DNA of 64,000 bases from Streptomyces sp. 549 (GCF_030124175.1 NZ_JASKMT010000025.1:1-64000), one strand, 5' to 3'; positions 6,990-15,180 are shown, numbered from the stretch's first letter. The notes: generated from the sequence alone by a model not told the origin. Numbers and translations: made by a program.

Positions 6990-8213
6990 ATGAAGCAGCG
7001 ATCCGCACCGGCCGAGCCCGGCTCAGCGCAGGCGGCCCGGCCGGACCCCGTCCGCAGCAGTGATCCGGCGTCCGCCGACGGTGGCGGCCCGGCGCCGGCT
7101 CCCGCGGGCGATCCGGCGCCCGCGCCCGAAGGACGGCCCGGGAGCGGCCCCGAGCTGGACGAGGCCCGGGTGGAGGAGTTCGCCGGCCGGCTCTTCGAGA
7201 CCTACGCCGCGGGCATGCTCAACCTGATGATCGACCTCGCGTACCGCACCGGCCTGCTGGAGCAGCTGGCCGCGGGCCCCGGCACCAGCGAGCAGCTCGC
7301 GGAGCGGTCCGAGCTGACCGAGCGGTACGTGCGCGAGTGCCTGGGCGCGCTGGTCACCGGCGGCCTGGTGGAGTACGCGCCGAAGACGGGGCGCTACGCC
7401 CTGCCCCCGGAGCACGCGGTGTGCCTCACCGGTGAGGGCGCGCTCAACCTGGCTCCCTACAGCCGGATCACGACGCTGCTGGCGCAGCACGTCCCCGGTG
7501 TCGCCCGTGCGTTCAGGGAGGGCGGCGGTGTGCCGTACGAGGCCTACCGGCCCGAGTTCACCGACGTCATGGACGAGTCCTCCCGCGGGGACTTCGACGG
7601 CCGGCTGCTGAGCGTGGTGCTGCCGCTGACCGGTGACGTGCCGGACCGGCTCGCGGCCGGAGCCCGGGCCGGGGACCTGGGCTGCGGCACCGGTCACGCC
7701 GTCAACGTGCTGGCGGCGGCCTTCCCCGCCTCCCACTTCACCGGGTACGACCTCGCCGCGGACGCCGTCGAGCGGGGCCGGGCGGAGGCCGCCGAGTGGC
7801 GTCTGGGAAACGCCGACTTCGAGGTGCTGGACGTCACCGAGCTGCCCGCCGACCCGCCGTTCGACGTGCTCTTCGCCTTCGACGCGGTGCACGACCAGGC
7901 CGCACCGGACGCGGTACTCGCGCGGGCGTACGAGGCGCTGCGGCCGGGCGGCGTGCTGGTGATGGTCGACATCAAGGCGTCCAGCAGTCTTGAGGGCAAC
8001 ATCGGCAACCCGATGGCGCCCTGGCTCTACGGCGTGAGCACCCTGCACTGCATGACGGTCTCCCTGGCCCGCAGCGGCGCCGGACTCGGCACCGTCTGGG
8101 GTGTGGAGCAGGCCCAGCGCATGCTCGCGGACGCCCGCTTCGCCCCTGTGGCGCTGCACGACATCCCCGAGGACCCGATGAACTGCGTGTACGTCGCCCA
8201 CCGGCCCGCCTGA
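6990..8213 (+). CDS. SAM-dependent methyltransferase with winged-helix N-terminal domain
   Basis: A 407-residue protein. The first 55 residues are a Pro/Ala/Gly-rich tail of low complexity. Residues about 60-145 resemble the winged-helix dimerisation domain of O-methyltransferases and Rv2258c-like proteins ('MIDLAYRTGLLEQLAAGPGT'). The class I methyltransferase core holds motif I 'AGDLGCGTGHAVNVLAAAF', then 'VLFAFDAVHDQAAPD' and 'LRPGGVLVMVDIKAS'. The substrate is unknown; no biosynthetic cluster surrounds it. The ATG at 6990 is chosen for 'ggcaggaggg' upstream; an in-frame extension to 6888 lacks a ribosome site. Confidence 0.8.
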   Translation: MKQRSAPAEPGSAQAARPDPVRSSDPASADGGGPAPAPAGDPAPAPEGRPGSGPELDEARVEEFAGRLFETYAAGMLNLMIDLAYRTGLLEQLAAGPGTSEQLAERSELTERYVRECLGALVTGGLVEYAPKTGRYALPPEHAVCLTGEGALNLAPYSRITTLLAQHVPGVARAFREGGGVPYEAYRPEFTDVMDESSRGDFDGRLLSVVLPLTGDVPDRLAAGARAGDLGCGTGHAVNVLAAAFPASHFTGYDLAADAVERGRAEAAEWRLGNADFEVLDVTELPADPPFDVLFAFDAVHDQAAPDAVLARAYEALRPGGVLVMVDIKASSSLEGNIGNPMAPWLYGVSTLHCMTVSLARSGAGLGTVWGVEQAQRMLADARFAPVALHDIPEDPMNCVYVAHRPA

Positions 8214-8232
8214 GCGGGGGCGTCCGGTCGGC

Positions 8233-9033
8233 TCAGCCGGCCAGTTCGGCGGCGGCGAGCAGGTAGGCGGTCAGCGGCTCGTAGGACCGGGGGTTGACGA
8301 CGTGGTCGTCCAGCGGGACGGCCACCGACAGCCGGCCCTCGGCCTCGCCGAGGAACAGCGCCGGGTCGTTGCAGTCGGCGAAGCCGACCGTGTCGATGCC
8401 GTACTGGGCCGCGCAGCCCGCCCAGCCGTGGTCGGCGAACACCAGGTCGGGCCGCGGCTGCCCGTCGCGTTCCAGCCCGGCGAGGATCTCCCGCATCGGT
8501 TCGGGGGAGTGGGTGTGCCACAGCGTGGCCCCGCGCTCGTACATCGCGACGTCGGCCAGCTGGACCACCACACCGTCGTCGGCGTACAGGCCCATCGGGA
8601 TGCGGACCACGTCGCATCCGGCGGCGCGCAACGCGCCGGCCACCGAGCTGTGCACGTCCAGCAGGCCGCCGGGGTGGCCGGTGGCGAAGAGCACCCGCTC
8701 GCCGCCGTCCGCTGCCTTGCGCAGCCGCAGCGCGGCCCGGTCCAGCGCGTCCAGCGTCAGCTGCGGGTCGATGGTGTCCTGCCCGCTGCGGTGGCGGGGG
8801 TCGTCGATGACACCGACGCGCTCCGCCATGACCGCGAGCACGTCCTGCTCGTCGGTCCACCGGTCCGCCAGCTCCAGCCCGAGCCAGTAGTGGCGGTCGC
8901 CGTTGGCGAGCCTGCGGTAGTGGTCCAGGTTGTTCTCCCGGGGGGTCGCGACGTCGCCGGCTATGCGGGCGTGCACGAGATGGTCAGCGAGTTCGGCCCG
9001 GGAGGGCGCGGCGGGGGCGGTGGGCAGCGGCAT
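8233..9033 (-). CDS. conserved actinomycete protein annotated as phosphatase
   Basis: A 266-residue soluble protein. Recognisable conserved blocks are 'ARIAGDVATPRENNLDHYR', 'LFATGHPGGLLDVHSSVA', 'LWHTHSPEPMREILAGLE' and 'DLVFADHGWAGCAAQYGIDT', rich in His and Asp residues (H, D, N) that could bind a metal. Homologues in Streptomyces carry the label phosphatase, but I know of no experimental basis. The last block 'ADCNDPALFLGEAEG' is also strongly conserved. It is transcribed convergently with the methyltransferase (19 bp between stops) and divergently from agmatinase, sharing a 114-bp control region with it. Confidence 0.65.
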   Translation of the reverse strand: MPLPTAPAAPSRAELADHLVHARIAGDVATPRENNLDHYRRLANGDRHYWLGLELADRWTDEQDVLAVMAERVGVIDDPRHRSGQDTIDPQLTLDALDRAALRLRKAADGGERVLFATGHPGGLLDVHSSVAGALRAAGCDVVRIPMGLYADDGVVVQLADVAMYERGATLWHTHSPEPMREILAGLERDGQPRPDLVFADHGWAGCAAQYGIDTVGFADCNDPALFLGEAEGRLSVAVPLDDHVVNPRSYEPLTAYLLAAAELAG

Positions 9034-9134
9034 GCTGCCATTGTGTCGCCTGGCGTCCGCCGATGGACGCCGTGTCCAAAACGAGGCACCTCCCCGCTCA
9101 GAAACGTCCATGTGGCGGTTGCCCGCAGGCTGCC

Positions 9135-9140
9135 TACGCT
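9135..9140 (+). promoter_or_regulatory. TACGCT -10 hexamer of agmatinase
   Basis: TACGCT lies seven bases before the ATG at 9148, with no ribosome-binding sequence between them. This predicts a leaderless mRNA. No matching -35 was identified with confidence. Confidence 0.45.
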
Positions 9141-9147
9141 CGGGGCC

Positions 9148-10128
9148 ATGAGCAGCGAGAGCACCCCCACCCCAGCCCCGCAGCCCCGCGGCCCGGTCGA
9201 CTCCTCCCGTGTGCCCAGGTACGCGGGCCCGGCGACCTTCGCGCGCCTGCCCCGGCTCGACGAGGTCGGCACCGCGGACGTCGCGGTGGTCGGTGTCCCC
9301 TTCGACTCCGGTGTGTCCTACCGGCCCGGCGCCCGCTTCGGTGGCAACGCCATCCGTGAGGCGTCCCGGCTGCTGCGTCCCTACAACCCGGCGCAGGACG
9401 CCTCGCCGTTCGCGCTGGCGCAGATCGCCGACGCGGGGGACATCGCCGCGAACCCGTTCAACATCGACGAGGCCGTGGAGACCGTGCAGGAGGCGGCCGA
9501 CGCCCTGCTCGACACCGGTGCGCGCCTGATGACGCTCGGCGGCGACCACACCATCGCGCTGCCGCTGCTGCGCTCGGTGGCCCGCAAGCACGGCCCGGTG
9601 GCCCTGCTGCACTTCGACGCCCACCTCGACACCTGGGACACCTACTTCGGTGCCGAGTACACGCACGGCACCCCGTTCCGGCGGGCGGTGGAGGAGGGCA
9701 TCCTCGACACCGAGGCGCTGTCCCACGTCGGCATCCGCGGGCCGCTGTACGGCCGCAAGGACCTCGACGACGACGAGAAGATGGGCTTCGGCATCGTCAC
9801 CGCGGCGGACGTCATGCGCCGCGGTGTGGACGAGGTGGCGCAGCAGCTGCGCGAGCGGGTCGGCGACCGTCCGCTGTACGTCTCCATCGACATCGACGTA
9901 CTGGACCCCGCGCACGCGCCGGGCACAGGCACGCCGGAGGCCGGTGGGCTGACCTCCCGGGAACTGCTGGAGATCCTGCGCGGCCTGTCCGACTGCCACC
10001 TGGTCTCCGCCGACCTGGTGGAGGTGGCCCCGGCCTACGACCACGCCGAGATCACCTCGGTGGCCGCGTCGCACACCGCCTATGAGCTGACCACGATCAT
10101 GGCCCGGCAGATCGCCGCCGCCCGCTGA
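9148..10128 (+). CDS. speB: agmatinase/guanidino-acid ureohydrolase
   Basis: A 326-residue member of the arginase/agmatinase (ureohydrolase) family, which hydrolyses a guanidino group to urea using two Mn ions. The metal ligands are visible in order: 'MTLGGDHTIALP', 'LLHFDAHLDTWDTYF' and 'SIDIDVLDPAHAPGTGTPEA'. The Thr/Glu pair of the last motif is intact. Agmatine is the default substrate and would give putrescine; guanidinobutyrate or guanidinopropionate are also possible for this family. The preceding ORF extension through the opposite gene is not credible. A -10 element very near the ATG suggests leaderless translation. Confidence 0.85.
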   Translation: MSSESTPTPAPQPRGPVDSSRVPRYAGPATFARLPRLDEVGTADVAVVGVPFDSGVSYRPGARFGGNAIREASRLLRPYNPAQDASPFALAQIADAGDIAANPFNIDEAVETVQEAADALLDTGARLMTLGGDHTIALPLLRSVARKHGPVALLHFDAHLDTWDTYFGAEYTHGTPFRRAVEEGILDTEALSHVGIRGPLYGRKDLDDDEKMGFGIVTAADVMRRGVDEVAQQLRERVGDRPLYVSIDIDVLDPAHAPGTGTPEAGGLTSRELLEILRGLSDCHLVSADLVEVAPAYDHAEITSVAASHTAYELTTIMARQIAAAR

Positions 10129-10138
10129 GAGACGGGAA

Positions 10139-10186
10139 CCGCCCCGGAACGTGTTTCGCTCGCATGCCGGTCGCGTTCCGGGCGGG
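10139..10186 (+). terminator. hairpin after agmatinase gene
   Basis: CCGCCC(C)GGAACG at 10139-10151 pairs with CGTTCCGGGCGG at 10174-10185, with one bulged C and a 22-base loop. It starts ten bases after the stop codon. There is no T-tract, as is common in these genomes. Confidence 0.5.
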
Positions 10187-11065
10187 TCCTGACCGGGCGA
10201 CGGTCTACCGCATACGGGCGGGCGGCGGGTGGCGAGTGGGAGTACGCGCAGCGTACGGCGGGTTTTCGGACGGCGGGGAAACCGTCCCGGGGCGGGGAGG
10301 GTGACCTCGCGTCACGCCCGCTGCCAGCGGCTATGCCACCGGCGGGTGCCGCGTTTCGGGGTCGTTTCCGATTGTTTTCGGCCGTGTTCGAGGCGGCCTG
10401 GAAGGCCTGCTTGACATCGGGTGAGCTATCCGGAATTTCAGAATCCGGGCATCGTCCCTGGTGGGTGCGGGTGCCGGGAGACGTGTGGCGCTCGCCGACG
10501 CCTCACTTCCTGCCACTCCTTTAATACCCAACGTTACTGATTCTGTTCGGTCGATGTGCAAAGCGTGGAGATTCTCGGCAGACTCGCAGACGTAATCCCG
10601 CGGGACGGGGTGTCGAAAGCTAGGCGGCGGTGCTGGCCCTGTGGGGGGTGCTGGCTCGCCTGTGCCACCGGCCCGACGCCCCTGTGAACGGTCCTGGAGA
10701 GAGGCCTGACTCTCCGGGACCGTTCCTTTTCCCCCGGCGCTGTCGCGGTCTGCTTTCCGCGCCCCCGGTGTGCCCCCGCGCTCTCCGGGTGCTCCACGCG
10801 GGTTCCATCCGTTTTCCGGTCCGCGGGTCGAGGGTACTCGGAGTGCGGGCCGCCCGTCGGCCCCGGTCCTCCCGGCCCGTGGCGCCGCCGGACCGTGCCC
10901 AGCGGATCGGGTCCGACGCGCGGCCTTCGCCGTCGGATCCACCGCTGTCACGTCCGTCACAAAACCCCCGACCGGCCCCGGCCGGTGCGCCACGCTGGTG
11001 GGACGTTGTGCACCGCACACCCGCGGACACCCTGAGCGGTCACGGTCAGGGGGAGAGGAGCCGAT
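10187..11065. other. long non-coding gap upstream of gdhA
   Basis: About 880 bases without a credible gene: ORFs here lack codon bias and ribosome sites. It contains an AT-richer patch near 10520-10545 ('tttaatacccaacgttactg'), unusual for this DNA, followed 140 bases later by a strong terminator (10686-10730). It also holds the direct repeat GTCAC at 10947 and 10956 (9-bp pitch), about 105 bp before the gdhA start. The layout would suit a small RNA or a long regulated leader. I could not find a convincing GlnR box. Confidence 0.5.
10686..10730 (+). terminator. strong intrinsic terminator, possible sRNA 3' end
   Basis: GAACGGTCC-T-GGAGAG (10686-10701) pairs with CTCTCC-G-GGACCGTTC (10710-10725) across an 8-base loop. 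The stem is 16 bp with a single T-G pair, followed by CTTTT. It is the best intrinsic terminator in the window, yet no gene ends within 550 bases upstream on this strand. A non-coding transcript starting after the AT-rich patch near 10530 is the natural explanation. Confidence 0.7.
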
Positions 11066-12406
11066 GTGGCCACTGGCGCCGAGCAGCTCTACGAGGAGAT
11101 CCTCCGCCGGAATCCCGGCGAGCCCGAATTCCACCAGGCGGCACGAGAGGTGCTGGAATCGCTTGGACCGGTGCTGGCGGAGCGGCCCGAACTGGTCGAG
11201 GCGCGCATCGTGGAGCGGATCTGCGAGCCCGAACGCCAGATCATCTTCCGGGTGCCGTGGCAGGACGACGCCGGCCGGGTCCAGGTCAACCGCGGTTTCC
11301 GGGTGGAGTACAACAGTGCGCTGGGTCCCTACAAGGGCGGGCTGCGGTTCCACCCCTCGGTCAACCTGGGCATCGTCAAGTTCCTGGGCTTCGAGCAGAT
11401 CTTCAAGAACGCGCTCACCGGTCTGGGTATCGGCGGCGGCAAGGGCGGCAGCGACTTCGACCCGCGCGGCCGGTCCGACGCGGAGGTCATGCGGTTCTGC
11501 CAGGCGTTCATGACCGAGCTGCACCGGCACCTGGGCGAACACACCGACGTGCCGGCCGGCGACATCGGTGTGGGCGGGCGCGAGATCGGCTACCTCTTCG
11601 GCCAGTACCGGCGGATCACCAACCGCTGGGAGGGCGGGGTGCTCACCGGCAAGGGGCTGGGCTGGGGCGGCTCACCGGTCCGCACCGAGGCCACCGGCTA
11701 CGGCAACGTGCTGTTCACGGCGGAGATGCTGCGCGCCCGGGGCGAGGACCTGCACGGCCAGCAGGTCGTGGTGTCCGGTTCCGGCAACGTGGCCCTCTAC
11801 AGCATCGAGAAGGCGCTCGCACTGGGCGCCAACGTGCTGACCTGCTCCGACTCCAGCGGCTACGTGGTGGACGAGAAGGGCATCGACCTCGACCTGCTCA
11901 AGCAGGTCAAGGAGGTGGAGCGCGCCCGCGTCGACGTCTACGCCGAGCGGCGCGGCAGCTCGGCGCGGTTCGTCGCTGACGGCCAGGTGTGGGACGTGCC
12001 GGCCGACGTGGCGCTGCCGTCGGCCACCCAGAACGAGCTGGACGCCGACGCGGCCCTCACCCTCGTCCGCAACGGCGTGAAGGCCGTCTCGGAGGGCGCC
12101 AACATGCCCACCACACCCGAGGCGGTGCGGGTCTTCCAGGAGGCCGGCGTGGCGTTCGGCCCGGGCAAGGCCGCGAACGCCGGAGGAGTGGCCACCAGCG
12201 CGCTGGAGATGCGGCAGAACGCGGGCCGCGAGCCGCTGGGCTTCGCCCAGGTCGAGGCGGAGCTCGCCGGGATCATGCGGGACATCCACACCACCTGCGC
12301 GGCGTCCGCCGAGCACTACGGCTGCCCCGGCGACTACGTGACCGGGGCGAACCTGGCGGGGTTCAACCGGGTCGCCGACGCGATGCTCGCCCAGGGGCTG
12401 ATCTGA
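11066..12406 (+). CDS. gdhA: NADP-specific glutamate dehydrogenase
   Basis: A 446-residue enzyme of the 50-kDa hexameric class. It catalyses reductive amination of 2-oxoglutarate to glutamate in ammonium assimilation. The substrate site is intact: 'GPYKGGLRFHPSVNLG' and 'GLGIGGGKGGSDFDPRGRSD' supply the glutamate-binding and catalytic lysines. The coenzyme domain has 'VVSGSGNVALYSIEKAL' with 'CSDSSGYVVDEKG' after it, the pattern of NADP-dependent forms. The C-terminal 'TGANLAGFNRVADAML' is complete. The GTG at 11066 follows 'gggggagaggag'. The long 5' gap suggests complex control. Confidence 0.93.
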   Translation: MATGAEQLYEEILRRNPGEPEFHQAAREVLESLGPVLAERPELVEARIVERICEPERQIIFRVPWQDDAGRVQVNRGFRVEYNSALGPYKGGLRFHPSVNLGIVKFLGFEQIFKNALTGLGIGGGKGGSDFDPRGRSDAEVMRFCQAFMTELHRHLGEHTDVPAGDIGVGGREIGYLFGQYRRITNRWEGGVLTGKGLGWGGSPVRTEATGYGNVLFTAEMLRARGEDLHGQQVVVSGSGNVALYSIEKALALGANVLTCSDSSGYVVDEKGIDLDLLKQVKEVERARVDVYAERRGSSARFVADGQVWDVPADVALPSATQNELDADAALTLVRNGVKAVSEGANMPTTPEAVRVFQEAGVAFGPGKAANAGGVATSALEMRQNAGREPLGFAQVEAELAGIMRDIHTTCAASAEHYGCPGDYVTGANLAGFNRVADAMLAQGLI

Positions 12407-12467
12407 CCGGGGGCTGATCTGGACGAGGGCCTGAACTGGGCCCGAGCCTGATCCGACCGAGGACGGG

Positions 12468-12491
12468 GGTCGGCCCGATTCCGGGCCGACC
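12468..12491. terminator. hairpin between gdhA and XRE gene
   Basis: GGTCGGCCC (12468-12476) pairs perfectly with GGGCCGACC (12483-12491) over a six-base loop. It lies between two convergent genes and could serve both strands. No T-tract is present. Confidence 0.5.
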
Positions 12492-12553
12492 CGATTCCGG
12501 GCCGCGCCTCGCCCGCAGGGCACCGCGGCCGGGCGGCTGCACGTTCCGGCCGG

Positions 12554-13459
12554 TCAGTAGTCCTTCGCCAGGTCCGACAGGAAGCCGGCCGTCCGGTCGT
12601 TGGTCTCGGCGGCGGCGCACAGCCGGTCCATGACGACCATGTACGTCTCCACCTCCGACCGCTTGTCGAGGTAGAGCGCGCTGGTCAGCTGCTCCAGGTA
12701 GACGATGTCCGGCAGGTCGGGCTCGTGGAACCGCAGGATGGTGACGGGTCCGCCCGCCGCGGCGAGCCCGCCGATGCGGAACGGCGCCACCTGCAGCGTC
12801 ACGTTGGGCTGCTCGGCGACCTGCAGCAGGTGCTGGATCTGCTCGCGCATCACGGCCGTCCCGCCCAGCGGGCGCCGCAGCGCGGCCTCGTCGATGACGG
12901 CCCACAGGCGCGGGGCCTGGGGCCGGGAGAGCAGCTCCTGGCGGCGCATGCGCAGCGCCACCCGCCGCTCGATCTCCGCCTCGGACGCGCTCGCGTGGCC
13001 GAGCCTGGTCACCGCGCGGGCGTAGTCGGCGGTCTGCAGCAGGCCGGGGATGAACTGCACCTCGTAGGTGCGGATCAGCGAGGCGGCCTCCTCCATGCCC
13101 AGCAGCGTCTCGAACCAGCTCGGCAGCACGTCGCTGTACTTGTGCCACCAGCCGGGGTTGTTCGCGTGCCGGGCAAGGGTGAGGAACTCCTCGCGCTGGG
13201 TCTCGTCCTGCACGCCGTACAGCGTCAGCAGGTCGGCCACGTCGCGCTCCTTGTAGCCGACGCGGCCGAGCTCCAGGCGGCTGATCTTGGCGTGCGAGCC
13301 CCGGATGGCGTCCCCTGCGGCCTCGCGGGTGATCCCGCTTGCCTCACGCAGCCTCCGCAGGTGGGTGCCGAGCACTATCCGCAGAACCGTGGGCCCGCCC
13401 CTGGGCTGGGCGAGCACCCGGCGCACGGGGGAGTCCTGCTCCGGCTGAGCTGAGGTCAC
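12554..13459 (-). CDS. XRE-family regulator with DUF5753 domain
   Basis: A 301-residue protein. An N-terminal helix-turn-helix spans about residues 28-85 ('LREASGITREAAGDAIRGSH', then 'AKISRLELGRVGYKERDVAD'). The DUF5753 sensor domain (about 110-290) carries the family markers 'IRTYEVQFIPGLLQTADYAR', 'RMRRQELL', 'LQVAPFR' and 'LYLDKRSEVETYMVVMDRL'. Such proteins pair with a DUF397 protein and an anti-sigma-like ATPase; WhiJ/AbaA-type loci that affect development and secondary metabolism are the known examples. Both partners are present here. The GTG start at 13459 follows a 10-bp inverted repeat 34 bases upstream. Confidence 0.88.
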   Translation of the reverse strand: MTSAQPEQDSPVRRVLAQPRGGPTVLRIVLGTHLRRLREASGITREAAGDAIRGSHAKISRLELGRVGYKERDVADLLTLYGVQDETQREEFLTLARHANNPGWWHKYSDVLPSWFETLLGMEEAASLIRTYEVQFIPGLLQTADYARAVTRLGHASASEAEIERRVALRMRRQELLSRPQAPRLWAVIDEAALRRPLGGTAVMREQIQHLLQVAEQPNVTLQVAPFRIGGLAAAGGPVTILRFHEPDLPDIVYLEQLTSALYLDKRSEVETYMVVMDRLCAAAETNDRTAGFLSDLAKDY

Positions 13460-13492
13460 GCCTGCTCCTGCATGCTCTGAGTGATGAAATGA

Positions 13493-13515
13493 CCGCCCAG
13501 TGTCCCACTGGGCGG
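13493..13515. promoter_or_regulatory. 10-bp inverted repeat upstream of XRE gene
   Basis: CCGCCCAGTG-TCC-CACTGGGCGG is a perfect inverted repeat. It lies between the DUF397 stop and the XRE start, 34 bases before the latter. The three-base loop would suit an RNA hairpin (attenuator or terminator), while the 23-bp length would suit a dimeric DNA-binding site. Confidence 0.6.
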
Positions 13516-13622
13516 CGCGGGTTGTACAGCGGTGCAGGTGCGGCGGGTGCGTGCCGGTGGCATGTACCGGCGGCAGCCGCCGGGTGGACGGCCCGACGCG
13601 CCGGGGCGGCTCGGGAGGGCCG

Positions 13623-13874
13623 TCAGGCCCCAGCGGCTCCGATCAGGTCGTCGAAGTCGCCGTCCTTCGCCCCCCGGATGAAGGCGGCCATCTCCGCCTC
13701 GGTGTAGACCAGTGCGGGTCCGGACGGGTGCCGGGAGTTGCGCACCGCGACGGCCCCGTCGGCCAGTCCTGCCAGTTCGACGCAGTTCCCACTGGGGTTG
13801 CTGCGGCGGCTCTTCCGCCACACGGCGCCCTCAAGCCGTCCAGCCGGCACGCCGTTGTCGATCTGCTGCATCAT
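13623..13874 (-). CDS. DUF397 family protein
   Basis: An 83-residue protein with the DUF397 hallmark 'WRKSRRSNPSGNCVELA' near residues 19-35 and 'VAVRNSRHPSGPALVYTEAE' after it. It ends in a short acidic helix. DUF397 proteins are small partners of the XRE/DUF5753 regulators and may modulate their DNA binding; the biochemical detail is not settled. It is encoded 164 bp upstream of the XRE gene on the same strand, so XRE may be read from the same transcript or from its own promoter. The ATG at 13874 follows 'agaagggg'; the next Met codon is adjacent. Confidence 0.88.
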   Translation of the reverse strand: MMQQIDNGVPAGRLEGAVWRKSRRSNPSGNCVELAGLADGAVAVRNSRHPSGPALVYTEAEMAAFIRGAKDGDFDDLIGAAGA

Positions 13875-13950
13875 CTGCCCCTTCTCTTAACTCGAGGCCC
13901 CCGCGCCCCGTGATGATCTCTGGCCGAATACTGCCTCACAAGTCCCTGTT

Positions 13951-13998
13951 CTTGCACATGTACTTGCATCCGCACTTGCAGCCGTAAGTACATGTGCA
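13951..13998. promoter_or_regulatory. CTTGCA array at 12-bp pitch within a 13-bp inverted repeat
   Basis: CTTGCA occurs at 13951, 13963 and 13975, exactly 12 bp apart. In addition TGCACATGTACTT (13953-13965) is repeated inverted at 13986-13998 as AAGTACATGTGCA, with 20 bp between the arms. The segment is clearly less GC-rich than its surroundings. It lies between the divergent DUF397 gene and the ATPase gene, so it is well placed to be bound by the XRE regulator and to control both directions. Confidence 0.75.
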
Positions 13999-14058
13999 CG
14001 AGTATGGATCCGCAAGCGTGTTCCACCAGCACCCAGAGAGACGGCTGCGGGGTTCGTG

Positions 14059-14814
14059 ATGACGGCACAACCAGCAAGGTGGGCGAGTCATGGCGCCCCC
14101 GGAACGGCCAGCGGTTCCGGAGCCGGACTCCACCCACTGTCGCTGGTGCGGGGCGCGGTCCCCGCCCCGCCGGAAACCGAGCACCCGGTGGCCTCCGGGC
14201 CCTCTCCGGCAGCGCCCCCGGCCGCCGCGGCCGGACCGGCTCCTGTCGCCGGCCCCGCGGCCACGTCCGGGTTCGCGGCGTGGACGCTGGAGTCGGGCCC
14301 CCGCTCGGCCGGCCAGGCCCGCCGCTTCGCGCACTCCGCCCTCACCGGCTGGGGCATGGAGGAACTGGGCGACAGCGTCGCCGTCTCCGTCTCGGAGATG
14401 GTCACCAACGCCCTCAGCCACAGCGCCTGCCCCTGGGAGAACCCCTTGGCGCAGCCCGTGCTGCTCAGCCTGCTGCGCCAGGGCGGCACCGTGCTGTGCG
14501 CGGTGATCGACTCCGGCACCGCCGCCCCCGCGGTGCGGGAGGCCGGCGAACTCGCCGAGTCCGGCCGGGGCCTCCACATAGTCGACTGCCTCAGCGACGA
14601 CTGGGGCTGGACCGACCCCGGCCCCTTCGGCAAGGCCGTCTGGGCCAGGTTCTCCCGCCTCGGCGACCCCTGCGCCCCGCCCGGCGACCTGCCGGACGCG
14701 GAGTGGGATCCTCTGACCCGCCTACTGCTGCTCACCGAGATACTCGGCGGCAGCGGACCCGGCTGGCTGGACACCCTCGCCCTCCAGCCCACCGAGGGCC
14801 GCACCGCCGACTGA
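14059..14814 (+). CDS. anti-sigma-factor-like ATP-binding protein (HATPase_c_2)
   Basis: A 251-residue protein. After a 70-residue Pro/Ala-rich tail, residues about 75-195 form a GHKL/RsbW-type ATPase domain. The N box is 'SVSEMVTNALSHSACPWENP' and the G box is 'ESGRGLHIVDCLSDDWGW'. RsbW-type proteins bind and often phosphorylate partner regulators; many Streptomyces paralogues have lost detectable kinase function. A 50-residue C-terminal extension of unknown role follows. It is divergent from DUF397/XRE, completing the usual triplet. ATG 14059 and GTG 14056 are both possible; the ribosome site is weak. Confidence 0.8.
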   Translation: MTAQPARWASHGAPGTASGSGAGLHPLSLVRGAVPAPPETEHPVASGPSPAAPPAAAAGPAPVAGPAATSGFAAWTLESGPRSAGQARRFAHSALTGWGMEELGDSVAVSVSEMVTNALSHSACPWENPLAQPVLLSLLRQGGTVLCAVIDSGTAAPAVREAGELAESGRGLHIVDCLSDDWGWTDPGPFGKAVWARFSRLGDPCAPPGDLPDAEWDPLTRLLLLTEILGGSGPGWLDTLALQPTEGRTAD

Positions 14815-15110
14815 GCGCCCCGCCCGCTCCCGCTCCCCGCGCCACCTCTTCCCCTCAGCCCTTCCCGGCCGCGTGCCCCCGGCTTCACTCATTTCCTGCG
14901 CACCCCCGCGCGTCCCTTCGCCTTCCTTCGCGTACCCGCTCGGGGCCGCTGCTCCCGCCCACGTGCCGCCTCGCCCGGGCCCCGACGCGGTGCTCCAGTG
15001 CGACGCGAGGCCCGTCCGGCACGCTGCCCGCCCCGGTGCGCGGTGGCCGGAGCCGCCCCTTCCGCACTCCCGTCCCCACCCGCTCCCGTTAGCCGTCCCG
15101 GCGGCACGCA

Positions 15111-15180
15111 CCGGCGTGCACAGGCGTGCACAGGCGTGCACAGGCGTGCACAGGCGTGCACAGGCGTGCACAGGCGTGCA
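15111..15180. repeat. 10-bp tandem repeat CAGGCGTGCA
   Basis: Six perfect head-to-tail copies of CAGGCGTGCA span 15121-15180, preceded by one copy with a single change (15111-15120). Each junction contains the palindrome GTGCAC, so identical sites recur every 10 bp, about one helical turn. The array sits 95 bp before the ABC exporter start. The rest of the 460-bp gap (14815-15274) is C-rich with no credible gene. Confidence 0.95.

Noticed and set aside
7023..8201. 392-codon antisense frame over the methyltransferase
   Set aside because: A mirror frame with Val/Gly/His composition and no motifs.
8302..9147. Long N-terminal extension of agmatinase
   Set aside because: The extension crosses the opposite-strand putative phosphatase gene, is His/Gln/Val-rich, and family members start near residue 1 of the 9148 form.
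10333..10524. 63-codon frame in the agmatinase-gdhA gap
   Set aside because: No ribosome site, poor third-position GC bias and no recognisable sequence.
10940..10965. GlnR box before gdhA
   Set aside because: GTCAC repeats are present, but the spacing (9 bp) and the lack of GAAAC-type half-sites do not match the known GlnR pattern.
15121..15180. CRISPR-like array
   Set aside because: The 10-bp units are directly joined with no spacers, and no cas genes are present. It is a simple tandem repeat.
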